A stretch of 64,000 nt of DNA, taken from NCBI GenBank assembly GCA_038109305.1, contig JAYNIR010000002.1, positions 62,001-126,000 on the forward strand, read 5' to 3'. A program made the position numbers and the translations under genes. This document shows, one piece after another, positions 33,633 to 42,315 of the stretch (positions within the stretch are counted from its first letter, which is position 1; each line of letters begins with the position of its first letter). The notes under the pieces are model-generated. The model worked only from the letters and a program-made list of their open reading frames with translations. It was not told where the DNA came from and made no database searches. Source of the stretch: UBA1479 sp038109305. GTDB lineage: Bacteria; Pseudomonadota; Alphaproteobacteria; Rhodospirillales; Casp-alpha2.

Positions 33633-34940
33633 TCAAGGCGTTGACAAGAAATCCAGGGTTTCCCGCGCGGCCCGGGCGCCGGACAGGACGGCCCCCTGGA
33701 TGGTCGCGGGCAGACCCGTTTCCGTCCAGTCACCGGCCAGAAACAGGTTCGGCCACCGCGTCCGGGACGCGGGGCGGCGGCGCATTTCATCGGGTGTTTG
33801 GGATATCGTCGCCCGCTTTTCCTTGACGATTCGATGTGCCGGCAATGGCAGCGCCGGATCGAGGTCGAGCGCCGCCCGCACCTCCGGCCAGAGCAATTCC
33901 GCGATCCGGGCGTTGTCTTCATCGGTGAGCGGCCCAGCGGCGCTGACCGTCACCGACGCGATGTCGTTCCGTCCGAACACCCACTGGGCCGTGCCGCCGA
34001 CAAGGCCGATCAACGAATGACCCGGGCGCGGTTCAGGTAGAACGAAATGGGCATTGACGATGGCTTCGGACGTATCCGGTCCTTGGAAGTCCGGCAGCAG
34101 ACCGCGCGCAACCCAGGCGGACACGGCCAATACCACCGCCTCGCCCCGGTAGACCGGGACTTCGTCGTCGGCAAAGCGGAGAATGCCCGCCTTGCCCTCA
34201 ACCCACTCGATCGAGCGGAGCCGCCGGTTGAAATGCTGGGCCGCGCCCCGGCTTTCTAGGTAGCGGAGCGCCGGATCGACCAGTGCCTCGCTGAGGCCCT
34301 CCCGCGCCATCAGCGGTCGGCAAGCGGCCGCGCCGCGGCCGAAGGTTTCCTTGACCACCTGCCAGAGTGGCCGGGCGGCGGCGCGATCGGCCGGCGTGTT
34401 CATGACGCCGACGGTCATGGGCTCCCAAAACCGTTCGTAGAGCTTGCCCGGCCCGGCGAGACACGCCGCGACCGTTGCGTCGGCGCCCGCCCACACCAAT
34501 TTGCAGGCCCGCAAGTATTCGCCCAACCCGGCGCCCGGCACCCGGCCCGGCCCAAACAGGATAGACCAAGGAATAACCCCCCGGTCCGGGCGGACGGTCC
34601 ACCGTTCGCCGGTGCGCAGGTCCATGAACGGAAACGCCGCGTCGTCCGGCCCGGTCAACCCGCCCGCGCCGCCAATGTCGGCGAGATATTCCTGAATGGC
34701 ATGGTTGCCCGACAGCATCAGGTGATTGCCGTTATCGATCCGCCGGTTCAATTGCGGGTCCAGGTAGGACCGGCACCGCCCGCCCGCGTGCCCCGCGCTT
34801 TCGTGGAGTTCGACCTCGACCCCCCACTTGGCCAGCGCCACCGCCGCCGAAAGACCGGCCATGCCGGCGCCAACGATATGAACCTTGCCGCGTGCCAGCG
34901 CCGTTGCCCCTACAGCACGCCGAAGCGGAAGGCGACCCAC
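33633..34940 (-). CDS. hpnE: HpnE, squalene-forming FAD amine-oxidase-type enzyme
   Basis: The 435-residue flavoprotein has the N-terminal FAD-binding loop VHIVGAGMAGLSAAVALAK, the GGR motif in GHAGGRCRSYLD, and the C-terminal flavin contact region PNLFLAGDWTETGLPATIQG. HpnE reduces hydroxysqualene to squalene in the HpnC-D-E route, which replaces squalene synthase in many bacteria. The start may be the GTG at 34940, overlapping the end of hpnD by 31 bases, or lie slightly inside; the residues before KVHIVGAG are not conserved by pattern. Position between hpnD and shc agrees with the pathway order. Confidence 0.93.
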   Translation of the reverse strand: MGRLPLRRAVGATALARGKVHIVGAGMAGLSAAVALAKWGVEVELHESAGHAGGRCRSYLDPQLNRRIDNGNHLMLSGNHAIQEYLADIGGAGGLTGPDDAAFPFMDLRTGERWTVRPDRGVIPWSILFGPGRVPGAGLGEYLRACKLVWAGADATVAACLAGPGKLYERFWEPMTVGVMNTPADRAAARPLWQVVKETFGRGAAACRPLMAREGLSEALVDPALRYLESRGAAQHFNRRLRSIEWVEGKAGILRFADDEVPVYRGEAVVLAVSAWVARGLLPDFQGPDTSEAIVNAHFVLPEPRPGHSLIGLVGGTAQWVFGRNDIASVTVSAAGPLTDEDNARIAELLWPEVRAALDLDPALPLPAHRIVKEKRATISQTPDEMRRRPASRTRWPNLFLAGDWTETGLPATIQGAVLSGARAARETLDFLSTP

Positions 34941-35794
34941 AGCTTTTCCAGCCGCCCGAGCGACGCGCGCTCCACCACCCGGTCCCAGCCACGGGCGCGG
35001 ATGCGGATCAGGATGCGCTCGTATGCTTCCATCATCATGATTGCGGGCTTGACCCTTGATCTGTCCATGGCCGCGATCCGTTGCCGCGCGAGCGCGAACT
35101 TGGCGGCTGCGAGCTCGCCAATTTCACGCGCCGCGTTCGGCAGATTGGGATGGCGAAGAACGGCGGCAGGGTCGTCCGTATCGATGCCGTGGCGCGCCAA
35201 TAGGTCGCGGGGCAAATACAGCCGGTCGCGGGCCGCGTCTTCGGCCAGATCGCGAAGGATATTAGTCAGTTGCAACGCCAGGCCGAGCGACGCGGCAAGA
35301 TCGTCGCCTCTGCGCTGTCCCACCCCGAACACGCCGCAGCAAAGCCGCCCGACGGCGCAGGCGACCCGGTCGCAATACATCAGAAGATCTTCCATGGATT
35401 CGAGGCGAAGCCGGTCTTGGGCGTCCGTTTCCATGCCGTCGATGACGGCGAGGAAATCTTCCCGCCGCAGGCCAAAATCACCAACCGGGCCGATCAACGC
35501 ACGGGCGATGGGGTCCGACGCGCCTCCGCCGTAAAGACCGGCGATTTCATGCCGCCAGCGGGAAAGCTCGGTGCGCTTGGTCGCGATCGGGTTGGGTTCG
35601 TCGGCGATGTCATCGACGACGCGGCAGAAGGCATAGACCGCGTACATCGCCCGGCGTTTGCGTTCAGGCAGCACCCGCATGGCCCAAAAGAAGGTCGTGC
35701 CCGACGCGCGCACGACCGCTTCCGCCGCCGCGTCGGTAGCGGCCTGGGATGGCGCGGGGGAATTCACGGGTCCGGCGTCGTTCATGGCGGTCAT
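34910..35794 (-). CDS. hpnD: HpnD, presqualene diphosphate synthase
   Basis: The 294-residue enzyme is a head-to-head prenyl synthase of the squalene/phytoene synthase family. The two aspartate-rich motifs are FCRVVDDIADE (about 57-67) and LTNILRDLAEDAARDRLYLP (about 177-196), which bind the Mg2+-diphosphate groups. The first-motif context SGTTFFWAMRVLP is typical of HpnD rather than HpnC. It joins two farnesyl diphosphates to presqualene diphosphate. The gene is 24 bp downstream of hpnB and overlaps hpnE. Confidence 0.94.
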   Translation of the reverse strand: MTAMNDAGPVNSPAPSQAATDAAAEAVVRASGTTFFWAMRVLPERKRRAMYAVYAFCRVVDDIADEPNPIATKRTELSRWRHEIAGLYGGGASDPIARALIGPVGDFGLRREDFLAVIDGMETDAQDRLRLESMEDLLMYCDRVACAVGRLCCGVFGVGQRRGDDLAASLGLALQLTNILRDLAEDAARDRLYLPRDLLARHGIDTDDPAAVLRHPNLPNAAREIGELAAAKFALARQRIAAMDRSRVKPAIMMMEAYERILIRIRARGWDRVVERASLGRLEKLWVAFRFGVL

Positions 35795-35818
35795 GGATAC
35801 ACGAGTGGGGACAGTCCG

Positions 35819-37066
35819 TCACCAATCGACGAAATCGGCGGTCTTTCTGGGATCGGGCGGGCCCGGTGGGGTCTCGCCCGATGGCGGCCGGGTGGCCGTG
35901 AGCCCTGCATATGTCCGCCCTTTCCACGCCCCGCCCCGGCCGCGCCAGTGGTCGATGGCCGATCCAACCGTCATCAGGGTGTAGAGCCCGCCCGCAACTG
36001 GCAGCGTCAGGCCCCAAAGAACGCCGAAGCCGTAGCGCCTCAGGGTCGGAAAATATGCCAGCGTCATCAACGCCCAGGCGCCAGCGCCGAAACCCATGAG
36101 CCCCCAGTCACCCGTCCCCGCGCCGACCGCAAGCGCCAGCGGCGGCGTCAGGTACAAGACCGCCATGCCGATAACGGAGCCCGCCAGCAACACGGGCGAC
36201 CGGCGAAGCTGCGCAAAGGCCGTGCGCGCCACCATGCGCCAGATTTCGGCAAGATCGTCATAGCGGCGGAGGCTGACCGTCCGGTCGCCGAGGCCGAGCC
36301 AGATCGTCCCACTGGCCTTCAGCAGCGCCGCCAATGCGCAGTCGTCGATGATGCGGTCGCGGATTATCGCGATGCCGCCCGCATCTTCAACCGCCTTTCG
36401 CCGAACCAGCATGCAGCCGCCGGCCGCGGCGGCCATGCGTTTGACCGGATCGTTGACCCACGGGAACGGATAAAGCTTTTGAAAAAAGAACACGAAGGCG
36501 GGGATCAACAATCGCTCCCACCCGGTTTCACAATTGAGCCGCACCATCAGCGACACCAGATCGCGGCCTTCCATTTCCGCCTTGGCGGCAAGGCGGCGCA
36601 GATTTCCCGGATCGTGAGCGATGTCCGCGTCGGTCATCAGGATATACGGTGCGTCGGGCCGTGCCTCCGCCGCTGCCGCGATGCCCTGATGGACGGCCCA
36701 GAGCTTCCCCGACCAACCACCCTTCAGGGGGTTGCCGTCGATCACCGTCAAGCGGTCTTCCTGGCCGATGCGAGCGGCGGCGTCCCGCGCCGCATCCTCC
36801 GTGCCGTCGTCGGAATTGTCATCGACCACTATGACTGAAAGGTCACCTGGGTAATCCTGGGTCAGCAGCGACCGGACGGTACGACCGATGGTCGGGGCTT
36901 CGTTCCGGGCCGGGATGACGGCGACGACCGCGGGCCAGCCGCGCGGCAGGTCGTTCGGTGCGTCGCCCGGCAGGTGCTGATCGGCCCACCAGAACCGGCC
37001 CCAGAACAGGACCAGCCCGAGCCACATCGCGAGCGACGCCACGGTGGCGTCGAACAGCACGTCCAT
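35819..37066 (-). CDS. hpnB: HpnB, hopene-associated family 2 glycosyltransferase
   Basis: The 415-residue protein has an N-terminal membrane helix, a GT2 catalytic domain and two to four C-terminal helices. The catalytic features are VVAVIPARNEAPTIGR, VIVVDDNSDDGTEDAA, LMTDADIAHDP (the D-x-D equivalent), and a Q/R-x-W-type region near FAQLRRSPVLLAGS. HpnB is named from its occurrence in hopanoid loci; its acceptor is unproven. I start at the ATG at 37066, a base after the hpnC stop. The open frame before it overlaps hpnC and is not coding. Confidence 0.9.
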   Translation of the reverse strand: MDVLFDATVASLAMWLGLVLFWGRFWWADQHLPGDAPNDLPRGWPAVVAVIPARNEAPTIGRTVRSLLTQDYPGDLSVIVVDDNSDDGTEDAARDAAARIGQEDRLTVIDGNPLKGGWSGKLWAVHQGIAAAAEARPDAPYILMTDADIAHDPGNLRRLAAKAEMEGRDLVSLMVRLNCETGWERLLIPAFVFFFQKLYPFPWVNDPVKRMAAAAGGCMLVRRKAVEDAGGIAIIRDRIIDDCALAALLKASGTIWLGLGDRTVSLRRYDDLAEIWRMVARTAFAQLRRSPVLLAGSVIGMAVLYLTPPLALAVGAGTGDWGLMGFGAGAWALMTLAYFPTLRRYGFGVLWGLTLPVAGGLYTLMTVGSAIDHWRGRGGAWKGRTYAGLTATRPPSGETPPGPPDPRKTADFVDW

Positions 37067-37067
37067 A

Positions 37068-37958
37068 TCAACGCCGCCCGATGCCGGTGACGGCGGCGAC
37101 CGCACCCCGGATGCAGCACCAGAGGTATCCGACCTTGGAAAGCTTGACCCGCCCGGCGATGGGATCGCGGCGGCATAGGGCGCGGCATAGCCGCCAGGCG
37201 ATTTCCAGGATCGCCGCCGATTCCATGGCGAGGCGGCGGCTCTTGACACCCGAGATCAACGGCGGCACATCGCGTAACAAGGCCTCCGTCGCGTCCAGGC
37301 AGCGATCGATGACGCGGCGCAGTTCCGGCGTCGCGGCGGCGCGATTCAGGTCTTCGACGGTGACGCCTTCCGCCGCCATCCAGTTGCCGGGCAGATAGAC
37401 CCGGTCAAGCGTCCGGTAATCGTCTTTCAAATCCTGCAGGTGGTTGATGACCTGCAGCGCGTTGCAGAGCGCGTCCGCCGGGCCGTACCCGCCCCTCCCC
37501 TTCCCCGGCTTCATACCGCCGTGCAGATCGACCAGGTATCGCCCCACGGGCGCCGCCGATTTGATGCAGTACCCCATCAGGTCGTCCCAATCGGCGTAAC
37601 GCAGCTTCACCGCGTCCTGCTTGAAGGCTGCGATCAGGTCCAGGCAGTGCTGCGGGGTGATGCCCGTTTCCGCAAGCGACAGGCGCATGCGCCGGGCGGT
37701 GTCGTAGGCCGGGTGATCGGGCCCGCGGCCGAGGACGCCCGATTCAAACCCGCTGAGCCGCGCGATCTTGGTTTCCGGATCAAGCCCGCGGTTATCGGCG
37801 ATGTCGTCGATGGCGCGGGCGAAGCGGTAAAACGCCGCGATGTGCGGGCGAAGGGCGGCGGGCAGCATAAACGAGCCCACGGGAAAATTTTCGTAACCTG
37901 CGTCCTTGCCGGACGGGGTTTCGACGGTCTCGGATGTCGGTGCGGCGGTCTGGACCAT
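37068..37958 (-). CDS. hpnC: HpnC, hydroxysqualene synthase
   Basis: The 296-residue protein is the second head-to-head prenyl synthase family member of the locus. It has FARAIDDIADNRGLDPETK as the first Asp-rich motif, and QVINHLQDLKDDYRTLDRVY, where the second motif reads DLKDD, the HpnC pattern. HpnC converts presqualene diphosphate to hydroxysqualene, the HpnE substrate. I start at the ATG at 37958 with GAGGGG before it; a TTG at 37979 lies seven codons upstream. The start of the adjacent hpnB follows its stop directly. Confidence 0.93.
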   Translation of the reverse strand: MVQTAAPTSETVETPSGKDAGYENFPVGSFMLPAALRPHIAAFYRFARAIDDIADNRGLDPETKIARLSGFESGVLGRGPDHPAYDTARRMRLSLAETGITPQHCLDLIAAFKQDAVKLRYADWDDLMGYCIKSAAPVGRYLVDLHGGMKPGKGRGGYGPADALCNALQVINHLQDLKDDYRTLDRVYLPGNWMAAEGVTVEDLNRAAATPELRRVIDRCLDATEALLRDVPPLISGVKSRRLAMESAAILEIAWRLCRALCRRDPIAGRVKLSKVGYLWCCIRGAVAAVTGIGRR

Positions 37959-37984
37959 GCCGGCCCCCTCGGGACTCAAGCGGC

Positions 37985-38629
37985 TTAACCGGCGGGCTTG
38001 GCGATTTCCCGCATTTTTTCAAGCAGCGCTTCGACCGAGTTGCCGTTGTTGTGGATCAAGGAATTGAATTCCTTTTGTTGGGTCTGCGCCATGGAAATGC
38101 CGTTGAGGAAAATATCGATGATCTTATAGACGGTCTGACCGTCCCGTCCACCCGTGGCAACGCGCCACGCCACGTCGATCGGTTGCGTGCCGCCGGGCTT
38201 TCTCAAAAGCGTATGAACGATGAAGTCGTTTTCCGCCCGCTTTTCGGCGCGGACAATATCCAGGGATTCGCCGGTATAGTCTTTGAACCCATCGACATAG
38301 CGTTCCAGCAGCATGGCCTCGAACAGGCTGAGGTATTCGCCCCGCTGTTCTTCGGTCGCCCGGCGCCAATGGCGGCCTAGCACCCACTTGGCGATGGACC
38401 GCACCGCGAAATAATCGTGGATCATCGTGCGGAAACGTTCCTTGCGGACGTTCCGTTCGATGTCCGGACCGGTCAGCGACTTGATCGCCGTATCGGCCAT
38501 GCTGGAGACGAAAGCCCGCACGTCGTTTTCGGCCGCGGCCGCGCACGCGGGTCGATCCGCCGTCGAAAGCGTGACCAGAACCAAAAGTGCGGGAAGAAAG
38601 ATCCCACGGATCATTCGAAAAAACGTCAT
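37985..38629 (-). CDS. hpnM: MlaC/HpnM-type periplasmic protein (copy 3)
   Basis: The 214-residue protein has a signal peptide (about 1-30, ending ACA-AA) and a full MlaC/Ttg2D domain. The segments FRTMIHDYFAVRSIAKWVLG, LLERYVDGFKDYTGESLDIV and YKIIDIFLNGISMAQTQQKE are the best-conserved blocks of MlaC. It is the most canonical of the three MlaC-like proteins in the window and sits just upstream of hpnC, as HpnM-type genes do in hopanoid loci. It should carry lipid, perhaps hopanoid, through the periplasm; the symbol rests on location rather than on a distinguishing motif. Confidence 0.85.
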   Translation of the reverse strand: MTFFRMIRGIFLPALLVLVTLSTADRPACAAAAENDVRAFVSSMADTAIKSLTGPDIERNVRKERFRTMIHDYFAVRSIAKWVLGRHWRRATEEQRGEYLSLFEAMLLERYVDGFKDYTGESLDIVRAEKRAENDFIVHTLLRKPGGTQPIDVAWRVATGGRDGQTVYKIIDIFLNGISMAQTQQKEFNSLIHNNGNSVEALLEKMREIAKPAG

Positions 38630-38722
38630 AGATCCGTTAAATACACTGTTGGGACCTTGGGGTTCAATAGGAACTAATAGTCCACTATGGACGTGTACGG
38701 GCCGTTTTTGGGGGAAATCCGG

Positions 38723-40006
38723 CTAAAACCGTCCGGCGCGGAAAGGTGAAATATCGAAATTCGGCCGCCTGCCGGCAACCAGATCGGCGATCACCCGCCC
38801 TGTCTGCGGCCCGCAGACCAATCCCACGTGTTGATGGCCGAAGGCGTAATAGACGCCCGGTATGTTTTCCGACGGGCCAACGACCGGCATGCTGTCCGGC
38901 AGGCTCGGGCGGAACCCCATCCACTTCGACGTGACAGCGCCGGTCATTTTCGGAAACATGGCGCGGCCGTGCATGGCCACCAGATCGGCGCGCTTGAAAT
39001 TGGGCGCGGCATCATGACCGGCCAGTTCGACCGTGCCGGCGAAGCGCAATCCCATTTCCATGGGCGTCGCGAAAAACGCCTTCGACTTCCACCCCACGGC
39101 GTGGCTGACCTTCACCCCCGGGTCGGCGACGATGGCGTGATAGCCGCGTTCCGTGCCGAGCGGGAAATGATCGCCGAGCCCCTGCGACAGGCGGTGCGAA
39201 AACGCCCCGGCGGCGACCACCAACCGGTCGGTCCTGATATAGTCGCCGTCGGTTTCGATCAGCACGCCGCCGCCTTGTAAGTGCCTGATATTTCTGACGT
39301 CCGCGCGGATGATTTTGCCTCCCCGGCGCTGGAAATCCTCGGCCAGCACCTTGACCAGCCGCCCCGGATTGGCCGCCGTGCCGCCGCCCAAGAGCGCATG
39401 CCCCCATTGGAAGCGATCGGCCAGCTCCGGTTCCAGATCGTGGAGTGCCTTGCGGTACAGCCGGTCGTACTTGATGCCGTAGGTCGCGCGGAACTGCAGA
39501 TCCTTTTCGGCCTTCTGAAAATCCGTCTCGCTGTCGTAGACCTGCAGCACCGGATGATGGCGCACCAGCTCGGGCGCGCCGGCCTCGGCCGCCATCTTGG
39601 CGTAGTTGTCAGCGCACGCGGCGGTCAGGTGATGCATGGCGTCGGATGCGTATTTCAAATGCGCCGCGTTGGCCTTGGGCAGCATGCGCAGCAGCCAGGG
39701 CAGAATTTGCGGCAGGCGCGTCCACCGGATGGTCAGCGGCCCGGTCGGGTCGATCAGCCACTTGGGCACGCTTTTCAGCACGTCGGGGCCGAAAATCGGC
39801 ACGAACGACCAGACGGAGAGAATCCCCGCGTTGCCGTGGGAACAGAATTCCCCCGGCGCCAGCCGGTCGACGATGGTGACGCGGAAGCCTTCCTTGACCA
39901 GCGCTAAGGCGCAGTTGACGCCAACGACGCCGGCGCCGATGACGGTGACGTCGGTTTCCCCAAGTTTCGCGGCGGGTGTCGCGGGCGCGGTCTGATCTGC
40001 GGGCAT
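38723..40006 (-). CDS. FAD-dependent D-amino acid dehydrogenase-like oxidoreductase
   Basis: The 427-residue flavoprotein belongs to the DAO superfamily. It has an FAD-binding N-terminus VTVIGAGVVGVNCALALVKE, a DadA-like FCSHGNAGILS, and a C-terminal GMGF-type region (FRPSLPDSMPVVGPS, then GHQHVGLVCGPQTG). It should oxidise an amine or D-amino acid to an imine, with electrons passed to the respiratory chain. I start at the ATG at 40006, which has GGAGG four bases upstream. It diverges from a second FAD oxidase. The substrate is unknown; nearby sulfonate genes make a sulfur amino acid possible but unproven. Confidence 0.88.
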   Translation of the reverse strand: MPADQTAPATPAAKLGETDVTVIGAGVVGVNCALALVKEGFRVTIVDRLAPGEFCSHGNAGILSVWSFVPIFGPDVLKSVPKWLIDPTGPLTIRWTRLPQILPWLLRMLPKANAAHLKYASDAMHHLTAACADNYAKMAAEAGAPELVRHHPVLQVYDSETDFQKAEKDLQFRATYGIKYDRLYRKALHDLEPELADRFQWGHALLGGGTAANPGRLVKVLAEDFQRRGGKIIRADVRNIRHLQGGGVLIETDGDYIRTDRLVVAAGAFSHRLSQGLGDHFPLGTERGYHAIVADPGVKVSHAVGWKSKAFFATPMEMGLRFAGTVELAGHDAAPNFKRADLVAMHGRAMFPKMTGAVTSKWMGFRPSLPDSMPVVGPSENIPGVYYAFGHQHVGLVCGPQTGRVIADLVAGRRPNFDISPFRAGRF

Positions 40007-40079
40007 GGGTCCTCCGGCTTGCTGGCAGGGGCAGCTTCGTGGCAAATAAGGGTGAAATCAATATCGAATGGAGACCCCG

Positions 40080-41516
40080 ATGGCCGACGGTCACGCTGGC
40101 GACATATCCCCTCTCCCCGACGATGCCGTACGGGCGTTGAAGGCCGCCGTGGGCGAAAAGGGCTGGCTGGACAAGCGGGAAGACCTGGAACGCTTTAACC
40201 ACGAGGAGCGCAACTATTACCGCGGCGAAAGCCCGCTGGTTTTGCGCCCGGCCGATACAGCCGAGGTCGCCGCCGTGGTCAAGATCTGCGCCGAATACGG
40301 CATTCCAATCTGCCCGCAGGGCGGCAACACCGGGCTGGTCGGCGGCGCCGTGCCGGGCCGGGGCCATGTGGTGATTTCCTTGGGCCGCATGGACAAACTC
40401 CGCGCCTTCGACCCGGTGAATGCCACCATGACGGTCGAGGCCGGAATGATCCTGGTCGACGTGCAGAAGAACGCCGACGAAGCCGGGCTACTGTTCCCTC
40501 TGTCGCTGGCCGCCGAGGGCACCTGCCAGATCGGCGGCAACCTCGCGACCAACGCCGGCGGCATTCAGGTGCTGCGCTACGGCAACGCGCGGGATCTTGT
40601 GCTGGGGCTGGAAGTCGTCACCGCCGAGGGTCTGATTTGGGACGGACTCAAGGGCCTTCGCAAAAACAACACGGGCTATGACCTGAAACACTTATTTATG
40701 GGATCGGAAGGCACGCTCGGCATCATCACCGCGGCGGTCCTAAAACTGTTCCCGAAACCGCGCGAAACCGTCACCTGCATGGTCGCCGCCGAAAGCCCGG
40801 CGGACCTCTCGGCACTGTTGGGCCGGTTGAAGGAAGCGACAGGCAATCAAGTCAACAGCTTCGAATACATCTGCCGGGCAGCCATGCAGGCGGTGTTCGA
40901 TCACATCGACGGATCGCAGGACCCCTTCACCGAACGGTACGAACACCACGCCCTGACCGAACTGGCGTCCGGCCAGGAAGGCACGTTGATGGAACTGGTC
41001 GAGGCGACGCTGGCCGACGCCTTCGAAGCCGGCGAAATCATCGACGCCGTCATTGCGCAGACCGGCGAACAGGCGGCCAAGCTCTGGCACATCCGCGAAC
41101 ACATCCCGGAAGCCCTCAAATACACCGGGCCCTCGGCCAAGCACGATATCTCCGTGCCGGTCTCGTCGATCCCCGACTTCCTCGCCAAGGCCAACGCGCA
41201 CGCCGAAAAAGTCATCCCAGGCGTCACCATCATGGCCTTCGGCCATATGGGCGACGGCAACCTGCATTACAACCTCGTCATGCCCAAGGACATGCCATCG
41301 GCCGAGGCCGAACGCCTGCGCCACGCGGTGCCGCCCGGCGTGCACGACATCGCCGACAGCTTCGGCGGCTCATTCTCCGCCGAACACGGGATTGGGTTGA
41401 TGAAAGTGCACGAGATGGACCGCTACAAGTCGGACGTGGAGAAGTCGCTTTTAAGGACGCTCAAACACGCGCTCGACCCTATGGGGATTCTAAACCCGGG
41501 GAAAGTGGTGCCTTGA
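40080..41516 (+). CDS. GlcD/D-2-hydroxyacid dehydrogenase-type FAD oxidase
   Basis: The 478-residue protein has an FAD-binding type 4 domain (about 45-225, with PQGGNTGLVGGAVP and GGNLATNAGGIQVLRYGNAR) and a FAD-oxidase C domain ending in FSAEHGIGLMK. Catalytic metal histidines are in GHMGDGNLHYNLVMP. Relatives oxidise D-lactate, glycolate or D-2-hydroxyglutarate and feed electrons to quinones or electron-transfer flavoprotein. The ATG at 40080 has GGAG upstream; an in-frame ATG at 40068 does not. It may act on a 2-hydroxyacid connected to the sulfolactate genes downstream, but that is inference. Its TGA is shared with the first codons of the broken DUF4393 gene. Confidence 0.9.
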   Translation: MADGHAGDISPLPDDAVRALKAAVGEKGWLDKREDLERFNHEERNYYRGESPLVLRPADTAEVAAVVKICAEYGIPICPQGGNTGLVGGAVPGRGHVVISLGRMDKLRAFDPVNATMTVEAGMILVDVQKNADEAGLLFPLSLAAEGTCQIGGNLATNAGGIQVLRYGNARDLVLGLEVVTAEGLIWDGLKGLRKNNTGYDLKHLFMGSEGTLGIITAAVLKLFPKPRETVTCMVAAESPADLSALLGRLKEATGNQVNSFEYICRAAMQAVFDHIDGSQDPFTERYEHHALTELASGQEGTLMELVEATLADAFEAGEIIDAVIAQTGEQAAKLWHIREHIPEALKYTGPSAKHDISVPVSSIPDFLAKANAHAEKVIPGVTIMAFGHMGDGNLHYNLVMPKDMPSAEAERLRHAVPPGVHDIADSFGGSFSAEHGIGLMKVHEMDRYKSDVEKSLLRTLKHALDPMGILNPGKVVP

Positions 41517-42310
41517 CGGCTGACGACATCTCCGACAACAAAGTTCCGGTAAATATCGATATCAAAGTTTAGGTTCCCAAAGATGTACAACCGAATGCCC
41601 TGCAATTCATCAAAAGAATAGGAGGGCCTATCGCAGAAGGCGCTGATTTCCTCTCAGAAAAAATTCGATTTCTGCGATGGAAGTTGGCAGTGAATACCCT
41701 TCACAAAGCTGAAGAATATTCCAAACTGATGCAAATTCAGCCTACCCAAGTTCCGGTAAAATTTCTGGTGCCGTTCCTTGAAGGGTGCTCGCTGGAAGAT
41801 GAGGATTCACCGCTTTCCGACTTGTGGGCCGCGCTTCCCGCGCGCGCGTCTGGAGCATTCGACCCGTCCATAGCCGCCTACATTTCCATTCTTAAACAGT
41901 TAGGGCCGGACAAAGCGCATATACTTCAATCTCTATGGGGACATTTGAAGCCGCATATTAGTGATTCTTCATTATTAGAATCAAATGATTAGCCTTCGAA
42001 TGGTTCACCTTCAGATGCTGCGATCTAAGCCGATCTATTGCGTGATGAGTTAGACAGCAATGATATTGACGCTGCTGGCCTGATGATCCTCCGTGTTTAT
42101 TGAAAGGACAAAGCTAAAGGCATGTCCATCATTGAGCACTCTCGGCCAAAAAAAGAACAATCAGTTCGGCTATTGGAAGTTTTAGGCCTCGTATCACTAT
42201 GCGGAGTTGGGCGCGCAGGCATCAAAGGAGGGTCACGGTTCATCTATTGGGCAACGCATACGAATTTTGGCATTTTATTTATTGCCGCTTGCAAGCCTCC
42301 AAAGAACTGA
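41513..42310 (+). pseudogene. Decayed DUF4393 (Abi-alpha-like) gene
   Basis: The 41684-41992 part encodes a recognisable DUF4393 block (VKFLVPFLEGCSLEDEDSPL and ILKQLGPDKAHIL). The same frame continues upstream, but an in-frame TAG at 41570-41572 cuts it from the first possible start (TTG at 41513), so it cannot be translated whole. Downstream of 41992 the C-terminal part is scattered over other frames: the typical end TNFGILFIAACKPP appears in a frame at 42122-42310. DUF4393 proteins are associated with abortive infection. The AT-rich, GC-poor composition contrasts with both neighbours and suggests acquisition from elsewhere followed by decay. Confidence 0.7.
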
Positions 42311-42315
42311 AATGC

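Noticed and set aside
35270..36838. 522-codon open frame on the plus strand
   Set aside because: It is antisense to hpnD and hpnB, which both carry complete catalytic motifs.
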